From Candidatus Halomonas stercoripullorum (GTDB lineage: Bacteria; Pseudomonadota; Gammaproteobacteria; Pseudomonadales; Halomonadaceae): a stretch of DNA of 34,337 nt. A program made the position numbers and the translations under genes. The number at the start of each line of letters is the position of its first letter. Within the stretch, counting starts at the first letter, position 1. The notes beneath the pieces were generated by a model. The model did no database searches and had not been told where the DNA came from. It saw nothing but the letters and a program-made list of their open reading frames with translations. Shown here piece by piece: positions 1-8,363 of this stretch. The DNA is taken from contig DXFC01000325.1 in NCBI GenBank assembly GCA_019114645.1, positions 1 to 34,337 on the forward strand, given 5' to 3'.

Positions 1-1263
1 CTTCCCGATTCTCCGGACTGGGGCGAGCAGGAGGGGTGGAGTGGCACGCTCTATCAATCCCGCCTTGATCCACTGGAGTGGGGGCAAGCGTTGGCCCCGG
101 CTTTTACCGGTACCACGTTAAGCAACAGTGCTCCTGCCAGTGCTGGTTCAACGTTTCCATTGCGCCAGTTGCGGGTGGAAACCGCCTGCCTGGTGCTGCT
201 TGATGAATGCCAGGGAGTCATGAGTGCCGAGCTCGGTTCGCTTGCGGATAATGGCTGGCGGGTTGATCTTGAAGGGGGCCTTCTGCAGGGGCTGGTGGAC
301 TACCGGCCGGCCCTCGACACGCCACTGGATATCGCCCTTTCGCGGTTAACGCTGGATGGACTCTTGCCGACGCAGTCGCAGGGGGTTGGTAACCTGCTGG
401 ATGAACTTGATGTCGCGCCTGAACCAATGCCGTTGCCTGACTGGGTGGGAACGCTGCCTCAAGGCCGTTTCCGGCTGGCGGACATCCTGTACCAGGGTCG
501 TCAGATCGGCCCGCTGACGGCCTACTGGTCGAGTGGACCGCAGTGGTTGGAAATTGCCCCGCTAGGCCTGACGCTGGGCCAGGTAACCGCGCGTGGCGAA
601 CTGGTCTGGGAGGCGGCAGGACCCGCTGACAGTCTGACACGCTCGCGGATCGACCTGGATGGCCATGACCTGGGCTCCGTCCTGGAGCGCCTTGGCCAGC
701 CGGTCTCCATCCGCAACAGCAAGACCCGTGCACGTAGCCAGCTGGCCTGGCCAGGGGCTCCCTGGCAGTTTGCCTTGCAGCGTTCACGGGGAAATCTCGA
801 AGTGGAATTGCATGATGGGCACTTCGTGCAACTCGAATCGCCCACGGCACGGCTGGTAGGGTTATTGAACATCGACAACCTGGTGCGCCGGTTGCGAATG
901 GATTTTTCCGACGTGACCGGGCAGGGTACGGCCTTCGATCACGTCGCCGGGGCTGCTACCCTGTATGCAGGTGTGCTGGAAACCAATGGCCCGGTCATCA
1001 TCGACGGGCCGGCGACTTCCTTTACGCTGGACGGCACCGTGGATCTTTCCCGTCGGGAGGTGGATCAGCGTTTTGGTGTTACGGTGCCAATCAGTAGCAG
1101 CCTGCCACTTGCCGCGGTGGTTGCTGGAGCTCCTGTGGTTGGTGGAGCGCTGTTCATTGCCAATCAACTGTTTGGCGGTGCCATTGATCAGGTCACCCGA
1201 CTTCATTATCGCGTGCGGGGCCCCTGGACCTCGCCTGACATCACTCTGGAAACTGCCGAATGA
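1..1263 (+). CDS. yhdP: YhdP-family AsmA-like envelope protein, C-terminal part (5' end outside window)
   Basis: The frame is open from base 1, so the window enters the gene in progress; about 420 C-terminal residues are visible. YhdP-type proteins are very long, inner-membrane-anchored AsmA-like proteins that span the periplasm and help move phospholipid to the outer membrane. The visible part has the family's beta-rich, low-complexity character. It ends with the recognisable module: a VDLSRREVDQRFGVTVP strand, a Gly/Ala/Val-rich hydrophobic stretch (SSLPLAAVVAGAPVVGGALF) and a closing LHYRVRGPW. An internal TTG at base 91 is not the true start. The stop overlaps the tldD start in an ATGA, which implies translational coupling; yhdP-tldD adjacency is also seen in E. 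coli. Family assignment is fairly secure; the exact paralogue among AsmA-like proteins is inference. Confidence 0.82.
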   Translation, partial: LPDSPDWGEQEGWSGTLYQSRLDPLEWGQALAPAFTGTTLSNSAPASAGSTFPLRQLRVETACLVLLDECQGVMSAELGSLADNGWRVDLEGGLLQGLVDYRPALDTPLDIALSRLTLDGLLPTQSQGVGNLLDELDVAPEPMPLPDWVGTLPQGRFRLADILYQGRQIGPLTAYWSSGPQWLEIAPLGLTLGQVTARGELVWEAAGPADSLTRSRIDLDGHDLGSVLERLGQPVSIRNSKTRARSQLAWPGAPWQFALQRSRGNLEVELHDGHFVQLESPTARLVGLLNIDNLVRRLRMDFSDVTGQGTAFDHVAGAATLYAGVLETNGPVIIDGPATSFTLDGTVDLSRREVDQRFGVTVPISSSLPLAAVVAGAPVVGGALFIANQLFGGAIDQVTRLHYRVRGPWTSPDITLETAE

Positions 1264-2714
1264 CGACCTCCTCATCTTCGCTGCTCGAAAGCGCCGCTGA
1301 CATTCTTCTGCATCCGGGCGGACTGGACATCGACACACTCGATGCCGGGCTTGGCCACGCGTTGACACCCGGAATCGACTATGCCGATCTCTATTTTCAA
1401 CGCAGCTGGCACGAAAGCTGGGTGTTGGAAGATGGCGAAGTCAAGGACGCCAGTTACAACATTGATGGTGGTGTAGGCGTACGCGCCATGGCGGGTGAGA
1501 AAACCGGCTTTGCCTACTCCAATCAGATCACCGCCGATGCCTTGGCGGAAACCGGGCGTACCGCATCGGATATCGTGCGCAGCGGTGCCACACAGCCGCT
1601 GGGAGCCCGTATTGTCACCCAGGCACCGCTATATTACGCGTCGGTCGACCCGTTGTCGGGATTATCGGCCGAGGACAAGATTGCGCTGCTCAAGCAGGCT
1701 GACCGCGCGGCCCGTGCTGCCGATCCCGCTGTGACGCAAGTCAGTGCTTCGTTAACGGGAGTGCATGAGGTCGTGCTGGTGCGAGCCAGTGATGGCACCC
1801 TGGCTGCCGATGTACGCCCGTTGGTGCGCTTTAATGTCAGTGTGATCGCGGTGAAGAACGGCCGCCGTGAACGTGGCAGTGCCGGTGGAGGAGGACGCTA
1901 TGGCATGTCACGGTTGCGCGATGAGAATGTCGCCGAGCGCTTTGCTCTGGAGGCGGTACGTCAGGCACTGGTCAATCTGGAAGCGGTGGAAGCACCGGCT
2001 GGACAAATGCCGGTTGTGTTGGCGCCGGGCTGGCCCGGCATTCTGCTGCACGAAGCCGTAGGGCACGGCCTGGAGGGTGACTTCAACCGCAAGGGCAGCT
2101 CCGCTTTCAGCGGCCGTATCGGCGAGCGTGTGGCCGCACCCGGTGTCACGGTGGTGGATGATGCCACGCTGCCTGACCGGCGGGGCTCCATGAGCGTGGA
2201 TGACGAAGGCACGCCGGGCCAGTACAGCACCCTTATCGAAGACGGTGTTCTCACCGGCTATATGCAGGACAAGTTGAATGCCCGGTTGATGGGAATGCAA
2301 CCTACCGGTAATGCCCGCCGTGAATCCTTTGCCCATATGCCGATGCCGCGCATGACCAATACCTACATGTTGGCGGGTCAGGATGATCCGGCCGAGATCA
2401 TGGCCAGTGTGAAGCGGGGTATTTACGCGGTGAGCTTTGGTGGCGGTCAGGTTGACATCACCTCGGGCAAGTTCGTTTTTTCGGCGAGTGAAGCCTACTT
2501 GATCGAGGACGGGCGGGTTACCGCACCGGTAAAAGGCGCTACCTTGATCGGCAATGGACCGGAGGTGATGAGCCAGATATCAATGATTGGCCATGACCTG
2601 GAGCTGGATACAGGTATCGGAGTGTGTGGTAAAGAAGGACAAGGCGTGCCCGTGGGCGTGGGGCAGCCGACGTTGAAAATCGACGAACTTACCGTCGGCG
2701 GCACCGCTTCATGA
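1260..2714 (+). CDS. tldD: TldD metalloprotease subunit
   Basis: 484 residues, full length for TldD. It is the catalytic half of the TldD/PmbA(TldE) heterodimeric zinc protease. That cytoplasmic enzyme degrades unstructured peptides, and in E. coli it processes microcin B17 leader and the CcdA antitoxin. The family's HExxxH zinc motif is present at residues 264-269 (HEAVGH), followed by a Gly-rich segment; the C-terminal GVGQPTLKIDELTVGG is typical. The ATG overlaps the stop of the preceding gene by four bases. The gene runs tail-to-tail into darP with the two stop codons directly abutting. Its partner pmbA lies about 630 bases further on, on the same strand, so both subunits are encoded locally. 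Confidence 0.96.
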   Translation: MTTSSSSLLESAADILLHPGGLDIDTLDAGLGHALTPGIDYADLYFQRSWHESWVLEDGEVKDASYNIDGGVGVRAMAGEKTGFAYSNQITADALAETGRTASDIVRSGATQPLGARIVTQAPLYYASVDPLSGLSAEDKIALLKQADRAARAADPAVTQVSASLTGVHEVVLVRASDGTLAADVRPLVRFNVSVIAVKNGRRERGSAGGGGRYGMSRLRDENVAERFALEAVRQALVNLEAVEAPAGQMPVVLAPGWPGILLHEAVGHGLEGDFNRKGSSAFSGRIGERVAAPGVTVVDDATLPDRRGSMSVDDEGTPGQYSTLIEDGVLTGYMQDKLNARLMGMQPTGNARRESFAHMPMPRMTNTYMLAGQDDPAEIMASVKRGIYAVSFGGGQVDITSGKFVFSASEAYLIEDGRVTAPVKGATLIGNGPEVMSQISMIGHDLELDTGIGVCGKEGQGVPVGVGQPTLKIDELTVGGTAS

Positions 2715-3221
2715 TCACAAGCCGGCCGTCTCGCGGATCAGCTTGAACAGTTTGCGCGCATTGGTCGGGGGCTTGCCGCGTTCACGCTCGCTTTTGGCGT
2801 TGCGGATGAGTTGACGCAGGGCCTGGCGGTCAGCGTCGGGATGCTCGGCAATGAAAGCTTCGACCGCGCTGTCATCTTCATCGATCAATCGGTCGCGCCA
2901 TTTTTCGAGGCGGTGGAAAGCGAGGTCGCGCCGACGCTCTTCCTGTTCGATCTCGTCGAAAACCGCCTGGATGGCGGAGAGGTCTTCGCGCCGCATGACC
3001 TTGCCGACGTACTGCATATGACGCCGACGTCCTTCATGGGAGCGGATACGGCCCGTCTCTTCAACGGCGGCGAGCATGTCTTCCGAGAGGGGGAAACGGG
3101 CGCGTTCGGCGGGGCTCATGGCGATGATCCGCTCACCCAGCGCCTGCAACGCATGCATTTCGCGCTTGAGCTGGGATTTGCTGGGTCTTTCATCGGCGGG
3201 TGAGGGAATGTCCTGGGTCAT
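2715..3221 (-). CDS. darP: DarP/YjgA (DUF615) 50S ribosome assembly factor
   Basis: 168 residues from the chosen ATG. DarP (formerly YjgA) associates with late 50S precursors in E. coli. The sequence is strongly charged and helical, with the family pattern PSKSQLKREMHALQALGE near the N-terminus, then PLSEDMLAAVEE and a GRRRHMQYVGKVMR block, and a C-terminal RQLIRNAKSER region. A longer in-frame reading to base 3392 exists, but its extra 57 residues are Cys/Arg-rich and unlike the family, so the start at 3221 is preferred. It is encoded opposite to tldD and pmbA; with pmbA it shares a short divergent promoter region. Confidence 0.92.
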   Translation of the reverse strand: MTQDIPSPADERPSKSQLKREMHALQALGERIIAMSPAERARFPLSEDMLAAVEETGRIRSHEGRRRHMQYVGKVMRREDLSAIQAVFDEIEQEERRRDLAFHRLEKWRDRLIDEDDSAVEAFIAEHPDADRQALRQLIRNAKSERERGKPPTNARKLFKLIRETAGL

Positions 3222-3266
3222 GCCGCATCCAAATGGTGAGATGGTGAACGATCGGGTTCGGTCAGC

Positions 3267-3274
3267 AGTATAAC
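3267..3274. promoter_or_regulatory. Overlapping divergent -10 elements between darP and pmbA
   Basis: The 122-base darP/pmbA intergenic region contains AGTATAAC. Read leftward this gives TATACT, a 5/6 match to a sigma-70 -10 box for darP; read rightward it gives TATAAC (5/6) for pmbA. No convincing -35 box stands at 17 bases on either side, so this is a weak prediction. The rest of the intergenic region shows only the pmbA ribosome site. Confidence 0.3.
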
Positions 3275-3343
3275 AGTCCGTCGTGCAGAGGCGGAAAAAC
3301 GATATATGGATGCCGGCGCGGCCGGTGCATAAGGGAGAAGAAC

Positions 3344-4684
3344 ATGAGCAAGGCTTTCGATGCCGCCGCCCAGCAGCGTCTGCTGGAGTCACGTGCCACC
3401 CTGGCCCTGGAACTGGCGCGTCAGCAAGGCGCCGATGCCTGCGAGGTAGGGGCCAGTGTGGATCAGGGAATCGGCGTCAGTGTGCGCGATGGGGCCGTGG
3501 AATCCATCGAGCTCTCCCGCGACCAGGGTATCGCGGTGACGGTCTATCTGGGGGGGCACAAAGGCAGTGCTTCGTCGACTGATGCCGGCACCGATTCGAT
3601 TCGGGAGGTAGTGGACAAGGCGCTGGCCATTGCCCGCTATACGGGCAAGGATCCTGCGGCAGGCCTGGCCGATGCCGAGCTGATGGCCACACACCTGCCC
3701 GACCTTGATGTGCATCATCCCTGGGCGCTGAGTACCGAGCAGGCCATTGAGCTGGCGCTGGCCTGTGAAGCGGCCGGCAGCAGCCAGGCGGGTATCCGTC
3801 AATCGGAAGGGGCCTCGCTCTCCAGTGGCGAGGGTGTGCGGATATATGCCAACAGCCACGGCTTTCTCGGTGCCCAGCGCGGCAGCAGCCATTCGCTCTC
3901 ATGCATGCTTATTGCCGAGGATGAGAACGGCATGCAACGCGACTACGATTACACGGCAGCGCGTAACCCCAGGGACCTGCTGGCTCCCGAGAGGGTTGGC
4001 AGGCAGGCCGCAGAGCGTACCCTGCGTCGTCTGGGAGCACAGCGTCTGGCCACCGGCCGTTTTCCGGTGATGTTTGATGCCACCCTGGCCAGTGGGCTGG
4101 TGGGTCACCTGCTGAGTGCCATTGCCGGCGGTGCCTTGTATCGTCAGGCCTCTTTTTTGTGTGACCGCCTGGGTGATTCGCTGTTTCCCGAGTGGTTCTC
4201 ACTGGGCGAGCGACCCATGGAAGTTGGGGCCATGGCGAGTTCACCCTTCGATAGCGACGGCGTACAGACACGTGACAATTGCTTTATCGAAGCCGGACGC
4301 CTGGCCAGCTACATGCTGTCCGCCTATAGCGCGCGGCGCCTGGGCATGCAGACCACGGCCAATGCCGGAGGAGCGCGTAACCTGCGCATAACCGCGCCGC
4401 TTGCTGCCCGCTCGGATCTACTCGCAAAAATGGATCGCGGGGTGCTGGTGACCGAGCTGATGGGGCAGGGGATCAACGGGGTCACCGGCGACTACTCACG
4501 CGGCGCAGCCGGCTTCTGGGTCGAGAACGGCGAGATCCAGCACCCGGTGGAAGAGTTCACCATTGCCGGCAACCTGGAGTCGATGTTCAAGGGACTTGTC
4601 GCCGTGGGAAGTGATACCGATACACGCGGCAGCATTCATACCGGCAGCTGGTTGATTGATGAAATGACCATTGCCGGCAGTTGA
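3344..4684 (+). CDS. pmbA: PmbA/TldE protease subunit
   Basis: 446 residues, full length. PmbA (TldE) is the non-catalytic partner that completes the TldD/E protease chamber; it has the same fold but no HExxxH motif, and none is seen here. Recognisable family segments are the N-terminal ARQQGADACEVGASVDQGIGV, the central FDATLASGLVGHLLSAIAGG and the C-terminal EFTIAGNLESMFKGL. The ATG at 3344 is preceded by a good ribosome site (GGGAGAAG). It runs convergently toward npr with only nine bases between stops. No unusual features; the assignment is secure. Confidence 0.96.
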   Translation: MSKAFDAAAQQRLLESRATLALELARQQGADACEVGASVDQGIGVSVRDGAVESIELSRDQGIAVTVYLGGHKGSASSTDAGTDSIREVVDKALAIARYTGKDPAAGLADAELMATHLPDLDVHHPWALSTEQAIELALACEAAGSSQAGIRQSEGASLSSGEGVRIYANSHGFLGAQRGSSHSLSCMLIAEDENGMQRDYDYTAARNPRDLLAPERVGRQAAERTLRRLGAQRLATGRFPVMFDATLASGLVGHLLSAIAGGALYRQASFLCDRLGDSLFPEWFSLGERPMEVGAMASSPFDSDGVQTRDNCFIEAGRLASYMLSAYSARRLGMQTTANAGGARNLRITAPLAARSDLLAKMDRGVLVTELMGQGINGVTGDYSRGAAGFWVENGEIQHPVEEFTIAGNLESMFKGLVAVGSDTDTRGSIHTGSWLIDEMTIAGS

Positions 4685-4693
4685 GTTTCGGAG

Positions 4694-4969
4694 TTATGCG
4701 TCTTCGTCGAAGCGGGCTGTAAACAGGGCCTCTACCGCCTCAAGCGCCGCGTCGGCATCCTCACCTTCGGCACTGACGAGCAGCTCGGTGCCGCAAGGTG
4801 CGCCCAGCATCAGCAGGGACATGATGTTGTCTGCATCGGCGCGTTGCTGGTCACGATAGATGGCGACCTTGGCGGCGAAAGGTTGGCAGCACTGCACCAG
4901 TTTAGTGGCAGCGCGTGCATGCAGCCAGCGTTTGTTGGTCAGAGTGAGTTTACGACTGGGCACGCTCAC
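4694..4969 (-). CDS. npr: HPr-like phosphocarrier of the nitrogen PTS (NPr)
   Basis: 91 residues, standard HPr size. NPr (also called PtsO) accepts phosphate from EI-Ntr (PtsP, not in this window) and passes it to EIIA-Ntr (PtsN, encoded two genes upstream). The phosphorylatable histidine is His17 in the motif LHARAA, and the second conserved region reads ADADNIMSLLMLGAPCG. The start overlaps the rapZ stop by four bases (ATGA), so it is the last gene of the rpoN-hpf-ptsN-rapZ-npr group, the same order as in E. coli. The output of this relay is regulatory (potassium, nitrogen and envelope balance) rather than sugar transport. Confidence 0.95.
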   Translation of the reverse strand: MSVPSRKLTLTNKRWLHARAATKLVQCCQPFAAKVAIYRDQQRADADNIMSLLMLGAPCGTELLVSAEGEDADAALEAVEALFTARFDEDA

Positions 4970-5895
4970 TCTTCCCTGGCTGCGGCAGGCGTACCCGCTG
5001 CGTCTGGCTGTTCCGGCTGCGCGAGTACTGACGTATGAATGCCTAGCTCACGGTGGCGCAGGCGGACGTCAGACTGCTGTCGGGCCAGCCGTTGGGCCAA
5101 TTGCTCGGTCAGGTAGACCGAGCGATGTTGCCCTCCGGTGCAGCCAATTGCCACCGTAAGATAGCTGCGCTGAGAGTTGCGGTATTCAGGCAGCCAGCGT
5201 TCTACCCAGGTGGTGATGTCGTCCAGCATTTGCTGGACTATCGGGTACTGCTCAAGAAACTCAATAATGCTGGGCTCGCGGCCAGTCGCCGAGCGCAGGC
5301 GGGGATCCCAGTAAGGGTTGGGCAAGCAGCGCGCGTCAAAGACGATGTCGGCATCCAGTGGTACGCCACCCTTGAAGCCGAAGGACTCTACCGTCAGCGT
5401 TAGCCGGTCGGCCTGATGCCGCGCCACCTGCTCGGTAATACGGCCGCGCAGGTCGTGCACCGACAAGCGGGAGGTATCGATCGTCAGATCCGCCAGGTTG
5501 CGGATATCGCTCAGCGTTGCATCTTCGGTGGCAATCGCCTCCTTGAGGGTCATGTCACGGCCACGCGTCAGGGGGTGGCGCCTGCGGGTGGCTGAGTAGC
5601 GTTCGATGAGTATGCGGGCATCCGTGGTGAGATAGACGACCTGGCAGTCTACCTGCTTGGTCTGAAGCTCTTCCAGTACCCGGGGGAAGCGTTCCAGTGC
5701 ATGGGGCAAGTTGCGTGCATCGATACTGACGGCAATGGCGGACTGGGCCGTTGGAGAGCTGCGCAACTCGTCAACCAAAGAGCCTAGCAGCATGGCCGGC
5801 AAATTATCGATGGCGTAGTAGCCGAGGTCTTCGAGTGCTTGCAGTGCAATCGACTTCCCCGACCCGGAACGGCCGCTAATGATTACCAGCTGCAT
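4966..5895 (-). CDS. rapZ: RapZ P-loop RNase adapter / nucleotide-binding protein
   Basis: 309 residues. The N-terminal P-loop is GRSGSGKS at residues 8-15, followed by LEDLGYYAIDNLP. The C-terminal domain carries the family signature FESFGFKGGVPLDADIVFD and YLTVAIGCTGGQHRSVYL. In E. coli RapZ senses glucosamine-6-phosphate and delivers the sRNA GlmZ to RNase E. Here the protein runs about 27 residues past the conserved RHRE segment, ending in a Pro/Ala/Glu-rich tail. It lacks the lysine/arginine tail that contributes to RNA binding in E. coli, so its RNA role may differ (see findings). It lies 35 bases downstream of ptsN and overlaps npr. Confidence 0.95.
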   Translation of the reverse strand: MQLVIISGRSGSGKSIALQALEDLGYYAIDNLPAMLLGSLVDELRSSPTAQSAIAVSIDARNLPHALERFPRVLEELQTKQVDCQVVYLTTDARILIERYSATRRRHPLTRGRDMTLKEAIATEDATLSDIRNLADLTIDTSRLSVHDLRGRITEQVARHQADRLTLTVESFGFKGGVPLDADIVFDARCLPNPYWDPRLRSATGREPSIIEFLEQYPIVQQMLDDITTWVERWLPEYRNSQRSYLTVAIGCTGGQHRSVYLTEQLAQRLARQQSDVRLRHRELGIHTSVLAQPEQPDAAGTPAAAREE

Positions 5896-5930
5896 GAGCT
5901 GTCTCCGATCATGGGTTGGCAGTGCAACGC

Positions 5931-6401
5931 TCAGGCCGAAGAGTGCCGTTGAATGGCCTCGATCAGGCTCGCGTGAAGTTCGTGCTGATCACTACACTGG
6001 CGTAGACGGGTAAGTGCTTCCGCGTCGTTCAGTACACTGGCGACCTGGCTGAGTAATGCCAGGTGGGTTTCGTCGGCTTCTTCAGGCACCAGGAGCACGA
6101 ACACCAGGTCGACGGGCTCGCCATCGATAGCATCGAAATCGATGGGCTTGGCCAGCTTGAGAAAAGCCGCTATCGGAGTATGACATAGCGGGCTGCGCGC
6201 ATGGGGAATGGCGACGCCGTTGCCGATGCCGGTACTGCCCAGGCGCTCACGGCCCATCAGGCGCTCAAAAACCTCTTGTGTATCAAGGTCAGGTGCGTCC
6301 TGTGCGATGAAAGTACTGGCAGTGGCCAGCAGCTTTTTCTTGCTGCCCCCGGGGGCATTGAACAGCACGCGCTCCAGGGGCAGTAGGTTTTTCAATGTCA
6401 T
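5931..6401 (-). CDS. ptsN: EIIA-Ntr, nitrogen regulatory PTS protein
   Basis: 156 residues, the usual EIIA-Ntr length. It is the terminal phosphate acceptor of the Ptsp-NPr-PtsN relay. The active-site histidine is His67 in GNGVAIPHAR, preceded by the conserved GRERLGSTGIG. In enterobacteria the unphosphorylated form binds potassium transport and sensor proteins and other partners. No membrane EIIB/EIIC partners are encoded nearby, which fits a purely regulatory role. It starts six bases after the hpf stop, so the two are probably co-translated. Confidence 0.95.
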   Translation of the reverse strand: MTLKNLLPLERVLFNAPGGSKKKLLATASTFIAQDAPDLDTQEVFERLMGRERLGSTGIGNGVAIPHARSPLCHTPIAAFLKLAKPIDFDAIDGEPVDLVFVLLVPEEADETHLALLSQVASVLNDAEALTRLRQCSDQHELHASLIEAIQRHSSA

Positions 6402-6407
6402 GGTTAT

Positions 6408-6716
6408 TCAGCGGATACCAGCGCCTTGAGCGCGGTTCTGAGTTTTCTCTTTGTGCTTGACCAGTTGACGGTCAAGCTTGTCGGTAAGGGCATCGATGGC
6501 GGCGTACATGTCCAGCTCGGAGGCTTCGGCATGCAATTCGGCACCAGCGGCATGCAGGATACAGGCTGCCTTCTGTCGCTCTTTCTCGATGGAAAGGGTG
6601 ACATGCACATTGGTGATATTGTCATAGTGTCGCTGAACGCGACTGAGCTTCTCGTTTACGTAGTTGCGTAGCGGGTCAGTCAGCTCGACGTGATGGCCGG
6701 TGATGTTGACTTGCAT
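6408..6716 (-). CDS. hpf: Ribosome hibernation promoting factor, short form
   Basis: 102 residues from the ATG at 6716, which has a clear ribosome site (GGAGCTCCTC before ATG). This is the short HPF/YfiA form: only the N-terminal S30AE-type domain, beginning MQVNITGHHVELTDPLRNYV and ending in a basic KHKEKTQNRA tail. The long form's C-terminal dimerisation domain is absent. Short HPF binds the 30S decoding centre and, with RMF, drives 100S dimer formation in stationary phase. A 30-residue upstream in-frame extension is poor sequence and is rejected. It sits between rpoN and ptsN, as in other gammaproteobacteria. Confidence 0.95.
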   Translation of the reverse strand: MQVNITGHHVELTDPLRNYVNEKLSRVQRHYDNITNVHVTLSIEKERQKAACILHAAGAELHAEASELDMYAAIDALTDKLDRQLVKHKEKTQNRAQGAGIR

Positions 6717-6746
6717 GAGGAGCTCCTTATCCAAGGATGAGTATTG

Positions 6747-6773
6747 ATTGTAACCCTTTTTCCTGCCTTGCAA
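6747..6773 (-). promoter_or_regulatory. Possible sigma-70 promoter for hpf-ptsN-rapZ-npr
   Basis: In the 108-base rpoN-hpf gap the minus strand carries TTGCAA (6768-6773) and TACAAT (6747-6752, 5/6 to the -10 consensus). The spacer is 15 bases, shorter than the optimum, so the call is tentative. A promoter here would allow hpf to be expressed apart from rpoN. Confidence 0.28.
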
Positions 6774-6824
6774 ACCCCCTCCAGACGGGTACCTGTCCTG
6801 AGTCAATGAACAGCGTTTTGGGCG

Positions 6825-8237
6825 TCAGCGAAAGCGCTTGCGTTCACTTGAGGAGGGAATGCCCAAGGCTTCACGATACTTGGCAATGGTGCGTCGTGCC
6901 ACCTTGATTCCCTCTTCTTCCAGCAGCTCGACCAGCCGGTTGTCGGAGAGAGGCTTGCGTGGTGGCTCGTCGGCGATCAGTTTACGCAGACGGGCGCGGA
7001 TTGCGGTGCTGGAATGAATGTCCCCTTCGCCATTGCCACCCACATGACTGGAAAAGAAATACTTCAGCTCGAACACCCCGCGAGGGGTGTGGATGAATTT
7101 CTGGGTAGTCACACGGGAGATGGTCGATTCGTGCATGTCCACCGCCTGGGCAATATCGGCCAGGATCAGGGGGCGCATCGCTTCTTCGCCTCGTTCGAGG
7201 AACTCGATCTGGTGTGCCATGATCTCTTGTCCCACCCGCAGCAGCGTGTCGTTGCGGCTGCTCAAGCTCTTCAGCAGCCAACGCGCCTCCTGGAGATGAT
7301 CCTTGAGAAACTGGTTATCGAGGCTCTTGTCGGCCCGGCGTACCAGAGAGGCATAGTCGGGTTGAATACGCAGGCGGGGTAGTGCCTCGGCATTCAGCTC
7401 GATACGCCAGCCAGACTCGTCGTGTCGGGCGATCAAGTCCGGGGTGATGTAATGACCACTGACCTCGGCGTAGGCGTTGGCGGGGCGAGGGTTGAGGGAG
7501 CGTACCAGGGCAATGACTTTATCCAGTGCCGCATCATCCAGGCCCAGGCGGCGCTTGAGTAAACGCCGGTCGTCGGCAGCCAGGGCTTCGAGAAATTGAC
7601 GCACCAGGCGACGTGCCTGGGGCAGCAGGGTGGTGTCATCAGGCAGCACGGCGAGTTGCAACAGCAAACACTCGCGCAGGTCGCGGGCGAGAATACCGGT
7701 GGGTTCGAACTGCTGCAGACGCAATAGCACCTGCTCCACTTCCCGGGTAGTCAGCCCATCCAGACCCTGCTGGCGCAGGCCGTCACGAATATCGTCGATG
7801 GGCTGACTCAGATAACCGGTAGGGCCAACAGCGTCGATCAAGCTTTCAGCGATAAGGCGTTGGCGTGCGTCGAGATCAGCCATCTCCAGCTGCCAGGTCA
7901 AGTGGCCGGCCAGGGTCTGCCCGGCAGCCTGGCGCTCGAAGTCAGGGCCTTCGCCCGGGGCGCTGCTGTAGTCGGGATAGGTGTCCGACCAGTCGCTATC
8001 GGTGGTCAGCTCGCTGGGAATTTCGCTGGCCCATTCGTCTTCTTGCGGGAGTTCGTTGACGGCTTGCTCGCCGAAATCATCATCGAGCTCCAGCAAAGGG
8101 TTGGCTTCGAGGGCTTGCTGTATCTCCTGGCGCAGATCAAGCGTTGAGAGTTGCAGCAAGGCGATGGCTTGCTGCAGTTGCGGGGTCATCGACAACTGGG
8201 TGCCGACGCGCAGTTGCAAGGAAGCTTTCATGGCCAT
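6825..8237 (-). CDS. rpoN: RNA polymerase sigma-54 factor RpoN
   Basis: 470 residues, close to the E. coli length. Region I is the Gln/Leu-rich N-terminus (LQLRVGTQLSMTPQLQQAIALLQ, residues about 6-28) that contacts bacterial enhancer-binding proteins. An acidic region II with many Asp/Glu/Ser follows at roughly 50-100. The core-binding domain comes next, then the HTH around VDMHESTISRVTTQKFI. The RpoN box is ARRTIAKYRE at about 447-456 and reads the -24 element. The start could also be the Met two codons in. The gene lies downstream of lptB across a 183-base gap that holds an exact sigma-54-type promoter facing this gene, suggesting autoregulation. Confidence 0.98.
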   Translation of the reverse strand: MAMKASLQLRVGTQLSMTPQLQQAIALLQLSTLDLRQEIQQALEANPLLELDDDFGEQAVNELPQEDEWASEIPSELTTDSDWSDTYPDYSSAPGEGPDFERQAAGQTLAGHLTWQLEMADLDARQRLIAESLIDAVGPTGYLSQPIDDIRDGLRQQGLDGLTTREVEQVLLRLQQFEPTGILARDLRECLLLQLAVLPDDTTLLPQARRLVRQFLEALAADDRRLLKRRLGLDDAALDKVIALVRSLNPRPANAYAEVSGHYITPDLIARHDESGWRIELNAEALPRLRIQPDYASLVRRADKSLDNQFLKDHLQEARWLLKSLSSRNDTLLRVGQEIMAHQIEFLERGEEAMRPLILADIAQAVDMHESTISRVTTQKFIHTPRGVFELKYFFSSHVGGNGEGDIHSSTAIRARLRKLIADEPPRKPLSDNRLVELLEEEGIKVARRTIAKYREALGIPSSSERKRFR

Positions 8238-8309
8238 GAGAGGTCCGTACTCATTTGCCGAAAAGCTCTACCCTAGTCGGGTGCAGGGCGACTTGCAAGG
8301 AAAGCGCGT

Positions 8310-8325
8310 AGCAACAAGCGTGCCA
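8310..8325 (-). promoter_or_regulatory. Sigma-54 (-24/-12) promoter in front of rpoN
   Basis: The minus strand reads TGGCACGCTTGTTGCT, a full match to TGGCACG-N4-TTGCW. The -24 GG is at 8324-8323 and the -12 GC at 8312-8311. The expected start is near 8300, giving a leader of about 60 bases before rpoN. Direction and position fit transcription of rpoN itself. Confidence 0.75.
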
Positions 8326-8363
8326 TCGGCAATTTCTATGCCTTTGACTGGTTTGCGAAATGA

